Translations under genes and position numbers: made by a program
In this document: piece after piece, positions 1-6,340 of the stretch
Layout of the letters: each line of letters opens with the position of its first letter
Numbering within the stretch: the stretch's first letter is position 1
Source: Maribacter sp. BPC-D8
Lineage (GTDB): Bacteria > Bacteroidota > Bacteroidia > Flavobacteriales > Flavobacteriaceae
Assembly (NCBI RefSeq): GCF_035207705.1
Contig: NZ_CP128187.1
Location: 4,154,001 to 4,218,000, forward strand
Length of the DNA stretch: 64,000 nucleotides
Direction of reading: 5' to 3'
Notes under the pieces: generated by a model
Databases searched by the model: none
What the model saw: the letters and a program-made list of their open reading frames with translations, nothing else
Told to the model about the DNA's origin: nothing

Positions 1-434
1 GTTCTAATTTGTATAAGGAGTATATCGGATTTGTATTTCAATCATATCACTTGTTAGATGATTTAACGGTGGAAGAAAATTTAGAAATGCCATTGTTGTA
101 CAAAAAGATAAAAGGCTCTGAGCGCAAGGCTCTGGTTGCAGATATGTTGGATAGATTTAATATAGTAGGGAAGAAAGATTTGTTCCCAACACAATTAAGT
201 GGCGGTCAACAGCAGTTGGTTGGCGTAGCACGTGCATTGATTGGTAAGCCAAAATTGATTCTAGCAGATGAGCCAACAGGAAACCTGAACTCACAACAAA
301 GCGAAGAAATCATGCAGCTTTTTAAGAAGTTGAATGAGGAAGAAGGTGTCACTATTATTCAAGTAACACACTCCGAAAAGAACGCTGAATACGGTTCAAG
401 AATCATCAACCTTTTAGATGGCAGAAAGATTTAG
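1..434 (+). CDS. ABC transporter ATP-binding protein (LolD/MacB-like), 5' truncated by window edge
   Basis: This is the C-terminal two thirds of an ABC ATPase of the lipoprotein-release/MacB type, which would power an inner-membrane FtsX-like permease. The reading frame is open from the first bases of the window, so the Walker A segment and true start lie upstream. Visible are the Q-loop (FVFQSYHLL), a signature motif LSGGQQQLVGVARAL, Walker B (LILADEPTGNL) with the catalytic Glu, and the H-loop (QVTHS). The signature region has LVG where the family usually has RVA, a mild deviation. The TTG at position 9 is simply an internal Leu codon. The partner permease is not in the window. Confidence 0.9.
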   Translation, partial: SNLYKEYIGFVFQSYHLLDDLTVEENLEMPLLYKKIKGSERKALVADMLDRFNIVGKKDLFPTQLSGGQQQLVGVARALIGKPKLILADEPTGNLNSQQSEEIMQLFKKLNEEEGVTIIQVTHSEKNAEYGSRIINLLDGRKI

Positions 435-454
435 TTTTGAAATGTGTAAGATGA

Positions 455-478
455 CACTTCGATCGCGGCCGAGAAGTG
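455..478. terminator. GC-rich hairpin after the ABC ATPase gene
   Basis: CACTTC and GAAGTG form a 6-bp stem around a GC-rich 12-nt loop, 20 bp after the stop codon. There is no clear T-run, so it may be a weak terminator or part of a decayed intergenic repeat. Confidence 0.3.
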
Positions 479-501
479 ATAAGTTTTAATGTAATTTACG
501 A

Positions 502-516
502 ATGTCAGTTCGAGTG
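502..516. repeat. Fragment of a dispersed intergenic repeat (TGTCAGTTCGAGTG)
   Basis: This short stretch reads ATGTCAGTTCGAGTG. Its reverse complement is found at the end of the repeat at 6171-6220 (CACTCGAACTGACAT), so the two places share a 15-bp identical piece in opposite orientation. I recall similar sequence from intergenic regions of other Flavobacteriia, but cannot verify that here. Confidence 0.5.
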
Positions 517-615
517 CCTATTATTCAATTTTTTCATTGGATAATAGGTGTATCCAGAACCTTTTGAAAACAAATAGTTCCCGACTGAAAAAATGCAACA
601 ACCAACAAACAACAA

Positions 616-2292
616 CTAATCCGTATACCCTTCCGGATGCATTTCATCAAACTCGGTTTGATCCTGAAAAGCTTTTGCTAGTAAAAGAATACTTGCTTCA
701 TCGTACAGATTGCCAACTAGGGTAATACTTGTTGGGTGTTTCTCTTTATCTAATCCTGTAGGTATGGCAATAACAGGATGACCAGTAAGGTTTGTGATAA
801 TTAATTGTTTATTGCCGAACGTTGGGGATATCAGCACATCATAATCTTTCATGATAACCTGCATTTTTTCGATAAGCACTTGTCGGTGCCTATTTGCTTG
901 TAGGTATTCTACAGCAGGTATAAAACGAGCTTGTCGTAAAGAATTTGCACGTGAACGTTCATCTTGTTCTACCATTTTATCTACTTCTCTTGCACGAACC
1001 ATATCATCAAAAAATGCTCCTGCTTCTGCCCTTAATATCACATCAAAACTTTTATAAGGCACATCTTCTGGTAGTTCCACTTCGTTTAAAGTCAGTCCCA
1101 TTTCTCTAAAAGTCTTCAAAGCTTTTTCAAGGTTGACTTTACTTAGAGAAGTGTCTTTGTTGATATCCTTTTTTAGGTATCCGATTCTTAGCGATTTATA
1201 ATCTTTTGTAGGTTCGAATCCGTCAGGGTAATTAGTGGTCATTCCGTCTTTAGGGTCTTTGCCGGTAATTACGCTATACACAATAGCACAATCTTCGGCA
1301 CTTCTCGCCATAGGTCCGACCTTGTCCATAGACCAACTTAAACTCATCACTCCGTGTCTACTTACTCGACCGTATGTTGGGCGTAAACCAGTAATTCCGT
1401 TTCTATTACTTGGCGATGTAATTGAACCTAATGTTTCTGTACCCAAGGCAAAAGGGACCAATCCTGCTGAGGTCGCCGAGCCAGAACCAGCAGATGAGCC
1501 TGTGGCACCTTGTTTCGTATCCCACGGATTTTTAGTTTTTCCATCGAACCAAACATCGCCACGCGCTAAAGAACCAGATACAAGTTTCGCAACTAAGACT
1601 CCGCCAGCAGCTTGTAATTTTTCAACCACCGTAGCTGTCATTTCAATTTGTTGATTACGGTAGGGTTCTGCACCCCATGTGGTTTTATAACCTTCAACCG
1701 CCATAAGGTCTTTTACGCCGTATGGTATGCCATGTAAAATTCCGCGGTAGTTTCCGGCAGCCAGTTCTGCATCTAAAAGTTTAGCCTGCTCCAATGCCAT
1801 TTCTTCGGTTATGGTAATAGTGCATTGTAAAAGTGGATTGTATTTTTTTAATCGGGCTATAAAGAACTGGGTCAATTCTAGCGAACTCATTTTTTTGCTT
1901 TTAATGAGTGAAGCAAGCTGGGGTATGGAGTAAAAAGCAAGGTCAGCTTTTTTGTTTGGTAGTTCTACGTTAACGGCAATTTCCCATTCTGGGAATCCCG
2001 CTTGTGCTTTTGGGGTAAAGTTTAAGGGTAGGGGGTTAAACTGTATTGCAGGTACAACGTCGTTATCTAAGGTGTATTTCCGCAGGGTATCAAAACCTTC
2101 TTTATTCCTTTTTAGATATGGGTATAGGGTGTCAATATATTTTTTGTTGAAATCTAATCCCATTAATTTTTGCGATCGTTTTACATCTTTTTTAGAAAAT
2201 TCATTTTTAGAACTAGAACAAGATGTAATAAGTAAGAAAGTAAAGAGGCCAAGAAATGAAAATAAAGCTATTCTTTTGGTAGGTTGGAACAT
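616..2292 (-). CDS. Amidase-signature family lipoprotein
   Basis: The 558-residue protein starts with a lipoprotein signal (hydrophobic segment, then LLITSC with Cys25), so it is probably anchored in the periplasm or outer membrane. The amidase-signature core is complete: Lys194 in IPYGVKDL, the Gly/Ser stretch GATGSSAGSGS (residues 262-272) with the cis-Ser, and the nucleophile Ser290 in TETLGSITSPS. These form the Ser-cisSer-Lys triad that hydrolyses amides. The N-terminal 90 residues before the domain are not recognised. Similar secreted amidases often serve in peptide or amide degradation; the substrate cannot be told. It is divergent from mrp and monocistronic. It is not GatA, which is cytoplasmic and lacks a signal. 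Confidence 0.9.
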   Translation of the reverse strand: MFQPTKRIALFSFLGLFTFLLITSCSSSKNEFSKKDVKRSQKLMGLDFNKKYIDTLYPYLKRNKEGFDTLRKYTLDNDVVPAIQFNPLPLNFTPKAQAGFPEWEIAVNVELPNKKADLAFYSIPQLASLIKSKKMSSLELTQFFIARLKKYNPLLQCTITITEEMALEQAKLLDAELAAGNYRGILHGIPYGVKDLMAVEGYKTTWGAEPYRNQQIEMTATVVEKLQAAGGVLVAKLVSGSLARGDVWFDGKTKNPWDTKQGATGSSAGSGSATSAGLVPFALGTETLGSITSPSNRNGITGLRPTYGRVSRHGVMSLSWSMDKVGPMARSAEDCAIVYSVITGKDPKDGMTTNYPDGFEPTKDYKSLRIGYLKKDINKDTSLSKVNLEKALKTFREMGLTLNEVELPEDVPYKSFDVILRAEAGAFFDDMVRAREVDKMVEQDERSRANSLRQARFIPAVEYLQANRHRQVLIEKMQVIMKDYDVLISPTFGNKQLIITNLTGHPVIAIPTGLDKEKHPTSITLVGNLYDEASILLLAKAFQDQTEFDEMHPEGYTD

Positions 2293-2455
2293 GAGTTGCG
2301 TTTTAAAGAAGATTCTAAAATACGGTTTTTAGATAGTTTAATTCTGCTTGAAAATCATAAATAATAGAGAATTGAATTTCTGTTAATAAGAGGTTTTAAT
2401 TATAATGGCATCTTCATTTTCAATACGCTAACTTCATAATCTAACAACTAAGGAT

Positions 2456-2463
2456 TATCTTTG
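2456..2463 (+). promoter_or_regulatory. Predicted -7 box for mrp-nfu
   Basis: TATCTTTG matches the Bacteroidota -7 consensus TAnnTTTG and lies 22 bp before the mrp ATG. No good TTG is seen at the expected upstream distance, only TTC at 2433-2435. Confidence 0.45.
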
Positions 2464-2485
2464 TTGTTTAGAATGAATTTATATA

Positions 2486-3628
2486 ATGAAGATAGATAAG
2501 AAGGATATTTTAAAGGCATTGGAACATATTACCGTTCCTGGGGAAGGTCAAAACATGGTAGAAAGTGGTGCAGTTACCAATATCCAAATTTTTGGCGATG
2601 AGGTTGAGGTAGATATTACTATTACAAACCCAAGCCTACAAGCACGTAAAAAGACTGAAGTAGAGATTTTAAAAATTATTCATAAAGAGGTTTATGAAAA
2701 GGCAAAAATTAAAATCAATGTTAAGGTTGATGCTCCTGCTGCAAAGCCGAAAGTAAATGAGATAAAAGGTAAAGCGATACCAGGTATTTCTAATATTATA
2801 GCGGTAGCCTCTGGTAAAGGTGGGGTAGGTAAATCTACCGTAACAGCTAATTTGGCAGTCACTTTGGCAAAAATGGGTTTCAAAGTAGGCTTGTTAGATG
2901 CCGATATCTACGGGCCATCAATGCCTATAATGTTTGATGTAGCCAATGATAAACCACTTGCAGTAACTATAGATGGTAAATCTAAAATGAAGCCAGTAGA
3001 AAGTTATGGCGTTAAACTATTATCAATTGGCTTTTTTACACAAAGAGACCAAGCGGTAATTTGGAGAGGACCAATGGCTTCTAAAGCACTAAATCAGATG
3101 ATTTTTGATGCACATTGGGGCGATTTAGACTTTATGTTGATCGATTTACCACCAGGTACAGGCGATATACATTTAAGTATTATGCAGGCATTACCAATAA
3201 CTGGGGCTGTTGTAGTGAGTACACCACAAGAAGTTGCACTTGCCGATGCTAGAAAAGGGGTGGCAATGTTTCAGCAAGATTCTATAAACGTACCTGTTTT
3301 GGGAATTGTAGAAAATATGGCCTACTTTACACCTGCAGAGTTGCCAGATAATAAATATTATATTTTTGGTAAAGAAGGTGCGAAACACCTTGCAGAAGAT
3401 TTAGATGTACCTTTTCTTGGTGAAATGCCTTTGGTACAAAGTATACGTGAAGCTGGTGATGCAGGTAGACCTGCAGCATTACAAACGGCTACACCTGTAG
3501 AAAAAGCATTTGAAGAATTGACAAAAAAGATTGTCAGTGAGGTAGTTTCTAGAAATAAAACATTACCACCTACAGAAGCAATTAAGATTACAACGATGGC
3601 GGGTTGTTCGCCTGTTAATAAAAAATAA
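2486..3628 (+). CDS. mrp: Mrp/NBP35 family iron-sulfur carrier ATPase
   Basis: A 380-residue P-loop ATPase that by family carries and delivers Fe-S clusters in the cytoplasm. An N-terminal MIP18 (DUF59)-like domain covers about residues 1-85. The deviant Walker A GKGGVGKS is at 110-117, and switch motifs include LLDADIYGPS and LIDLPPGTGD. The usual CPHC cysteine pair after ENMAYFT is absent: the sequence there is TPAELPDNKYYIFG. A single Cys remains near the C-terminus (AGCSPV). It is followed 2 bp later by nfu, so the two are surely co-transcribed, which supports the Fe-S role. A TAnnTTTG -7 box precedes it. Confidence 0.93.
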   Translation: MKIDKKDILKALEHITVPGEGQNMVESGAVTNIQIFGDEVEVDITITNPSLQARKKTEVEILKIIHKEVYEKAKIKINVKVDAPAAKPKVNEIKGKAIPGISNIIAVASGKGGVGKSTVTANLAVTLAKMGFKVGLLDADIYGPSMPIMFDVANDKPLAVTIDGKSKMKPVESYGVKLLSIGFFTQRDQAVIWRGPMASKALNQMIFDAHWGDLDFMLIDLPPGTGDIHLSIMQALPITGAVVVSTPQEVALADARKGVAMFQQDSINVPVLGIVENMAYFTPAELPDNKYYIFGKEGAKHLAEDLDVPFLGEMPLVQSIREAGDAGRPAALQTATPVEKAFEELTKKIVSEVVSRNKTLPPTEAIKITTMAGCSPVNKK

Positions 3629-3630
3629 GT

Positions 3631-3873
3631 ATGACATCAGCAGAACTAAAATTAAATGTTGAAAAAGCATTAGAAGAAATCAGACCTTTTTTACAAAGTG
3701 ATGGTGGTGATATTACATTGGTTTCTATTGATAATGAATCTTCGGTAAAAGTAAGATTAGAAGGTGCTTGTGTTGGGTGTAGTGTAAATCAAATGACACT
3801 GAAAAGTGGTGTTGAAATGACCATTAAAAAGTACGCCCCGCAAATACAAGAGGTGATAAATTTAGCAGTTTAA
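3631..3873 (+). CDS. NifU-like C-terminal domain protein (Nfu Fe-S scaffold)
   Basis: An 80-residue stand-alone Nfu domain, a Fe-S scaffold or carrier. It shows the conserved LQSDGGDI segment (residues 21-28) and the cluster-binding pair Cys47-x-x-Cys50 (ACVGCSVNQMTLKSGVE). The gene starts 2 bp after mrp stops, so the two form an operon for cluster carriage. Length is normal for the single-domain form found in Bacteroidota. Confidence 0.95.
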   Translation: MTSAELKLNVEKALEEIRPFLQSDGGDITLVSIDNESSVKVRLEGACVGCSVNQMTLKSGVEMTIKKYAPQIQEVINLAV

Positions 3874-3945
3874 ATCCTGATAATTATCATAATTTATAAT
3901 AGGATAGATTGATAATTTTGAAGGATATTACATAGAATTGAAGTA

Positions 3946-5004
3946 ATGATTAAGACCGATATATTGATAATTGGCGCAGGACCTACGGGTCTTTTTGCCG
4001 TTTTTGAAGCAGGACTCCTAAAACTAAAATGCCATTTAATAGACGCTTTGCCACAGGCAGGCGGACAGTGTTCTGAAATTTATCCTAAAAAACCTATTTA
4101 TGATATTCCTGGTTTTCCAGAAGTATTGGCGGGTGATTTGGTAGATAATTTAATGGAGCAAATTAAATCTTTCCAACCAGGGTTTACTCTCGGTGAGCGC
4201 GCAGAGACTATCAAAAAATTAGACGATGGTACTTTTGTAGTAACCACAAATAAAGGTACTGAGCATAATGCACCGATTGTTGCTATTGCTGGTGGTTTAG
4301 GAAGTTTTGAGCCTAGAAAACCATTGTTAGATAATTTGTCGAAATTCGAAGACAACGGTGTGGCTTACATGATTAAAGATCCTGAAGTATACCGTGATAA
4401 AAAAGTAATTATAGCTGGTGGGGGTGATTCTGCTCTAGACTGGAGTATTTTCTTGGCAGATGTAGCGTCTCAAGTAACTTTAGTACATAGAAGAAATGAA
4501 TTTAGAGGAGCTTTAGATTCTGTTGAGAAGGTTCAAGAATTAAAGAACCAAGGCAAAATTAATTTGATAACTCCCGCAGAAATTATTGCCTTAAATGGTG
4601 ATGATAAACTAGAATCTGTTCTAATAAGAAAAATTTCTGATGCTAAGGAAGAGATTACTTTAGAAGTAGATAGTTTTATCCCTTTATTCGGGCTCTCACC
4701 AAAACTAGGTCCGATAGGTGACTGGGGATTGGATATAGAGAAAAACGCTATTAAAGTAGATACGTTCGATTATCAAACTAATATTCCTGGAATATATGCG
4801 ATCGGAGATGTAAATACATACCCAGGTAAATTAAAACTGATCCTTTGTGGTTTTCATGAAGCAACGCTAATGTGTCAAAGTGCCTTTCAAAAAATTCATC
4901 CAGATAAAAAATACGTTATGAAATATACTACCGTAGGTGGTGTAAGCGGTTTTGATGGAACAAAAAAAGAAGCGCCAAAAGCGGTAATTAAAGCGATAGA
5001 ATAA
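3946..5004 (+). CDS. Ferredoxin-NADP reductase, thioredoxin-reductase-like type
   Basis: A 352-residue flavoprotein with an N-terminal FAD-binding GAGPTGLF motif (about residues 9-16) and an internal NADPH-binding GGGDSALDW motif (about residues 157-165). It lacks the CxxC of true thioredoxin reductase, and the C-terminal KYTTVGGVSGFDG stretch fits the YumC-type ferredoxin/flavodoxin-NADP+ reductase. The [2Fe-2S] ferredoxin gene at 5430 is its likely redox partner. Only the heptamer-flanked four-helix-bundle gene separates them. It probably supplies electrons to Fe-S assembly or other cytoplasmic reductions. Confidence 0.9.
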   Translation: MIKTDILIIGAGPTGLFAVFEAGLLKLKCHLIDALPQAGGQCSEIYPKKPIYDIPGFPEVLAGDLVDNLMEQIKSFQPGFTLGERAETIKKLDDGTFVVTTNKGTEHNAPIVAIAGGLGSFEPRKPLLDNLSKFEDNGVAYMIKDPEVYRDKKVIIAGGGDSALDWSIFLADVASQVTLVHRRNEFRGALDSVEKVQELKNQGKINLITPAEIIALNGDDKLESVLIRKISDAKEEITLEVDSFIPLFGLSPKLGPIGDWGLDIEKNAIKVDTFDYQTNIPGIYAIGDVNTYPGKLKLILCGFHEATLMCQSAFQKIHPDKKYVMKYTTVGGVSGFDGTKKEAPKAVIKAIE

Positions 5005-5009
5005 ATTAT

Positions 5010-5045
5010 AAGGCATTAGGGCAAAGGATTTAGGAGCTAGTAAAT
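5010..5045 (+). repeat. Left flank: degenerate heptamer array AGGnnnn
   Basis: AGG recurs at 5011, 5018, 5025 and 5032, with AG at 5039, an exact 7-bp period running up to the ATG at 5046. Units are AGGCATT, AGGGCAA, AGGATTT and AGGAGCT. The complement is CTAGCTC-CTAAATC-CTTTGCC-CTAATGC, the same heptamer style as the CCTAACT arrays at 6306 and 63854. Confidence 0.7.
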
Positions 5046-5393
5046 ATGGCTGTAAAAAGATTTGAAGATTTATTAGTTTGGCAAAAATCACAAGATTTAG
5101 CTGTTTTAGTTTATAAAGAATTTATAAACTTGAAAGATTATTCTTTTAAAGATCAAATTTCTAGAGCTTCGGTTTCAATATCCAATAATATAGCAGAAGG
5201 TTTTGACCGAAAAACTAATCCTGATTTTATCAGGTTTTTATATTTTGCTACAAGTTCAAATAGCGAGGTAAGGTCTATGTTGTATTTGTCTGAAAGATTA
5301 AATTATTTACCAAAAGAGAGAACCATTGAATTAATTGAGAAGTCTAATGAAATTTCTAGAATGCTTTACGGACTAATTCAATCTATGAAATAA
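5046..5393 (+). CDS. Four-helix-bundle protein, S23 / 23S rRNA intervening-sequence protein family
   Basis: A 115-residue helical protein with the family's hallmarks: FEDLLVWQKSQDLA at the start, QISRASVSISNNIAEGF in the middle (residues 37-53) and a final helix of SNEISRMLYGL type. Relatives are encoded in 23S rRNA intervening sequences, next to diversity-generating retroelements (Avd), or, as here, alone; their role when alone is unknown. The gene splits the ferredoxin reductase and ferredoxin genes. It is bracketed by CTAG (5037-5040 and 5395-5398) and by inverted degenerate heptamers, which suggests it was inserted as a unit. Confidence 0.9.
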   Translation: MAVKRFEDLLVWQKSQDLAVLVYKEFINLKDYSFKDQISRASVSISNNIAEGFDRKTNPDFIRFLYFATSSNSEVRSMLYLSERLNYLPKERTIELIEKSNEISRMLYGLIQSMK

Positions 5394-5394
5394 G

Positions 5395-5429
5395 CTAGTT
5401 CACTAAACCCTAACTACTAAATCCTATCA
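5395..5429 (+). repeat. Right flank: degenerate heptamer array CTAAnnn
   Basis: CTA recurs at 5403, 5410, 5417 and 5424 (7-bp period), with another at 5395. Units are CTAAACC, CTAACTA and CTAAATC, ending at the ferredoxin ATG. Read outward from the four-helix-bundle gene it resembles the complement of the left flank: CTAGTTCACTAAACC on the right, CTAGCTCCTAAATCC on the left. Confidence 0.7.
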
Positions 5430-5762
5430 ATGACCGACATCAAAATAAAAATTACAGACCGCGACGGAGTCTTACATGAAATAGACGCCCCTACAGATAT
5501 GAATATGAATCTAATGGAAGTAGTTCGTTCTTATGAACTTGCGCCAGAAGGTACAATAGGTATTTGCGGTGGTATGGCTATGTGTGCTTCTTGTCAATGT
5601 TATGTGTTATCAGATACAGAACTTCCGGAAATGGGCGATGATGAGGAGGCTATGTTATCTGAAGCTTTCAACGTAAAAGATAATTCACGCTTAGGCTGTC
5701 AATTACATATCACCGAAGATATGGACGGACTAGAAGTTAAGCTAGCTCCAGAGGAATTATAA
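5430..5762 (+). CDS. [2Fe-2S] ferredoxin, adrenodoxin-like
   Basis: A 110-residue ferredoxin. Cluster ligands are Cys46, Cys52, Cys55 and Cys90 in GICGGMAMCASCQCYV and LGCQLHI; Cys57 is extra. The QLHITEDMDGL tail is that of the adrenodoxin / Isc-Fdx type rather than the plant type. It probably accepts electrons from the reductase encoded at 3946-5004 and passes them to Fe-S assembly or a monooxygenase. The ATG directly abuts the right-hand heptamer flank of the inserted four-helix-bundle gene. Confidence 0.93.
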   Translation: MTDIKIKITDRDGVLHEIDAPTDMNMNLMEVVRSYELAPEGTIGICGGMAMCASCQCYVLSDTELPEMGDDEEAMLSEAFNVKDNSRLGCQLHITEDMDGLEVKLAPEEL

Positions 5763-5850
5763 GAGTCTCGTAATTGCCAGAAAACGAGATGCAATCGAGA
5801 TTGACAAAGCAATCTGTTTGATTGATTTCAAAAGCTCGTAATAGTCTTGT

Positions 5851-5878
5851 GTTGGAAAATAATTTTTTATTTTCCAAC
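5851..5878. terminator. 12-bp perfect hairpin with T-rich loop
   Basis: GTTGGAAAATAA and TTATTTTCCAAC pair perfectly around a TTTT loop, about 90 bp after the ferredoxin stop. The right arm merges into the first CCAACAG heptamer. It could act as a terminator or form the end of the repeat element. Confidence 0.45.
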
Positions 5879-5950
5879 AGCCAACAGCCAACAGCCAACA
5901 GCCAACAGCCAACAGCCAACAGCCAACAGCCAACAGCCAACAGCCAACAG
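5874..5950 (+). repeat. Tandem heptamer array, 11 exact copies of CCAACAG
   Basis: Eleven uninterrupted 7-bp units are preceded by the T-rich leader TTTTATTTT. The leader and unit type recur at 6232 and, with CCTAACT, at 6306 and 63854. The array is translatable (Ala-Val-Gly-Cys-Trp-Leu-Leu repeats on the minus strand) only because 7-bp units lack stops in one frame; it is not a gene. Confidence 0.97.
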
Positions 5951-5980
5951 CCATTAAGCAGGTAGGTGTTCCAAACAAAA

Positions 5981-6060
5981 AGATAGCCACGCTTTGCTCG
6001 CTATGACGAAAAGAATGTTGCTGCCGTCATTGCGAGAAGCATTTCGCGACCTAGCAATCT
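5981..6060. repeat. Inverted-repeat element of GTCATTGCGAG...GCAATCT type
   Basis: The right arm (6025-6060) begins CGTCATTGCGAG and ends TAGCAATCT. The left arm (5981-6008) is its imperfect complement, AGATAGCCACG...CTCGCTATGACG, so the whole folds into a long hairpin. A decayed third copy lies at about 5768-5820 (GTAATTGCCAG ... GCAATCTGTTTGA). From memory, this resembles widespread palindromic intergenic repeats in bacteria. Confidence 0.7.
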
Positions 6061-6170
6061 GTTGAATTTGTGTTCCTGAGTTTTTCGACTGCGCTTAAAA
6101 TGAAACATATTTTTTTGCAGTTGAGTGTCAATATAGAATCGTATTGAAAGGGGTTTAGGTACTGGCGAGT

Positions 6171-6220
6171 GTTCTCGATACAAATTTTCTCATACTTCGA
6201 AAATTCACTCGAACTGACAT
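6171..6220. repeat. Dispersed intergenic repeat GTTCTCGATA...CACTCGAACTGACA
   Basis: The segment has an internal 7-bp hairpin (AATTTTC / GAAAATT) and an outer GAGTG (6167-6171) / CACTC (6206-6210) pairing. It ends in a 15-bp piece shared in inverse orientation with 502-516. A related fragment, TTTTTCGACTGCGCTT, lies at about 6081-6096. Confidence 0.6.
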
Positions 6221-6231
6221 TTTTTTATTTT

Positions 6232-6266
6232 CCAACAACCAACAACCAACAACCAACAACCAACAA
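6232..6266 (+). repeat. Tandem heptamer array, 5 copies of CCAACAA
   Basis: Five 7-bp units follow the leader TTTTATTTT, the same leader as before the CCAACAG array. CCATTTTCCAAC follows immediately. Confidence 0.95.
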
Positions 6267-6305
6267 CCATTTTCCAACTTGAACTAGAGCTTGTATTTTA
6301 TTTTT

Positions 6306-6340
6306 CCTAACTCCTAACTCCTAACTCCTAACTCCTAAAC
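6306..6340 (+). repeat. Tandem heptamer array, 5 copies of CCTAACT
   Basis: Four exact units and a fifth (CCTAAAC) end exactly where the stop codon of the minus-strand ABC exporter begins (6341). The leader is again T-rich (ATTTTATTTTT). Confidence 0.95.

Noticed and set aside
435..615. Small plus-strand gene (a 62-codon frame begins at 537)
   Set aside because: It runs into the 3' part of the amidase on the opposite strand and has no recognisable feature; most is low-complexity CAACAA sequence.
3874..3945. Terminator between nfu and the ferredoxin reductase gene
   Set aside because: The palindrome TGATAATTATCA is short, AT-only and has no loop or T-run to support termination.
5874..5950. 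CRISPR-like array
   Set aside because: The units are 7 bp and contiguous, with no spacers and no cas genes nearby.
5737..5990. Two overlapping minus-strand frames coding Ala-Val-Gly-Cys-Trp-Leu-Leu repeats
   Set aside because: They are translations of the CCAACAG tandem array; a 7-bp repeat with no stop in one phase gives such frames automatically.
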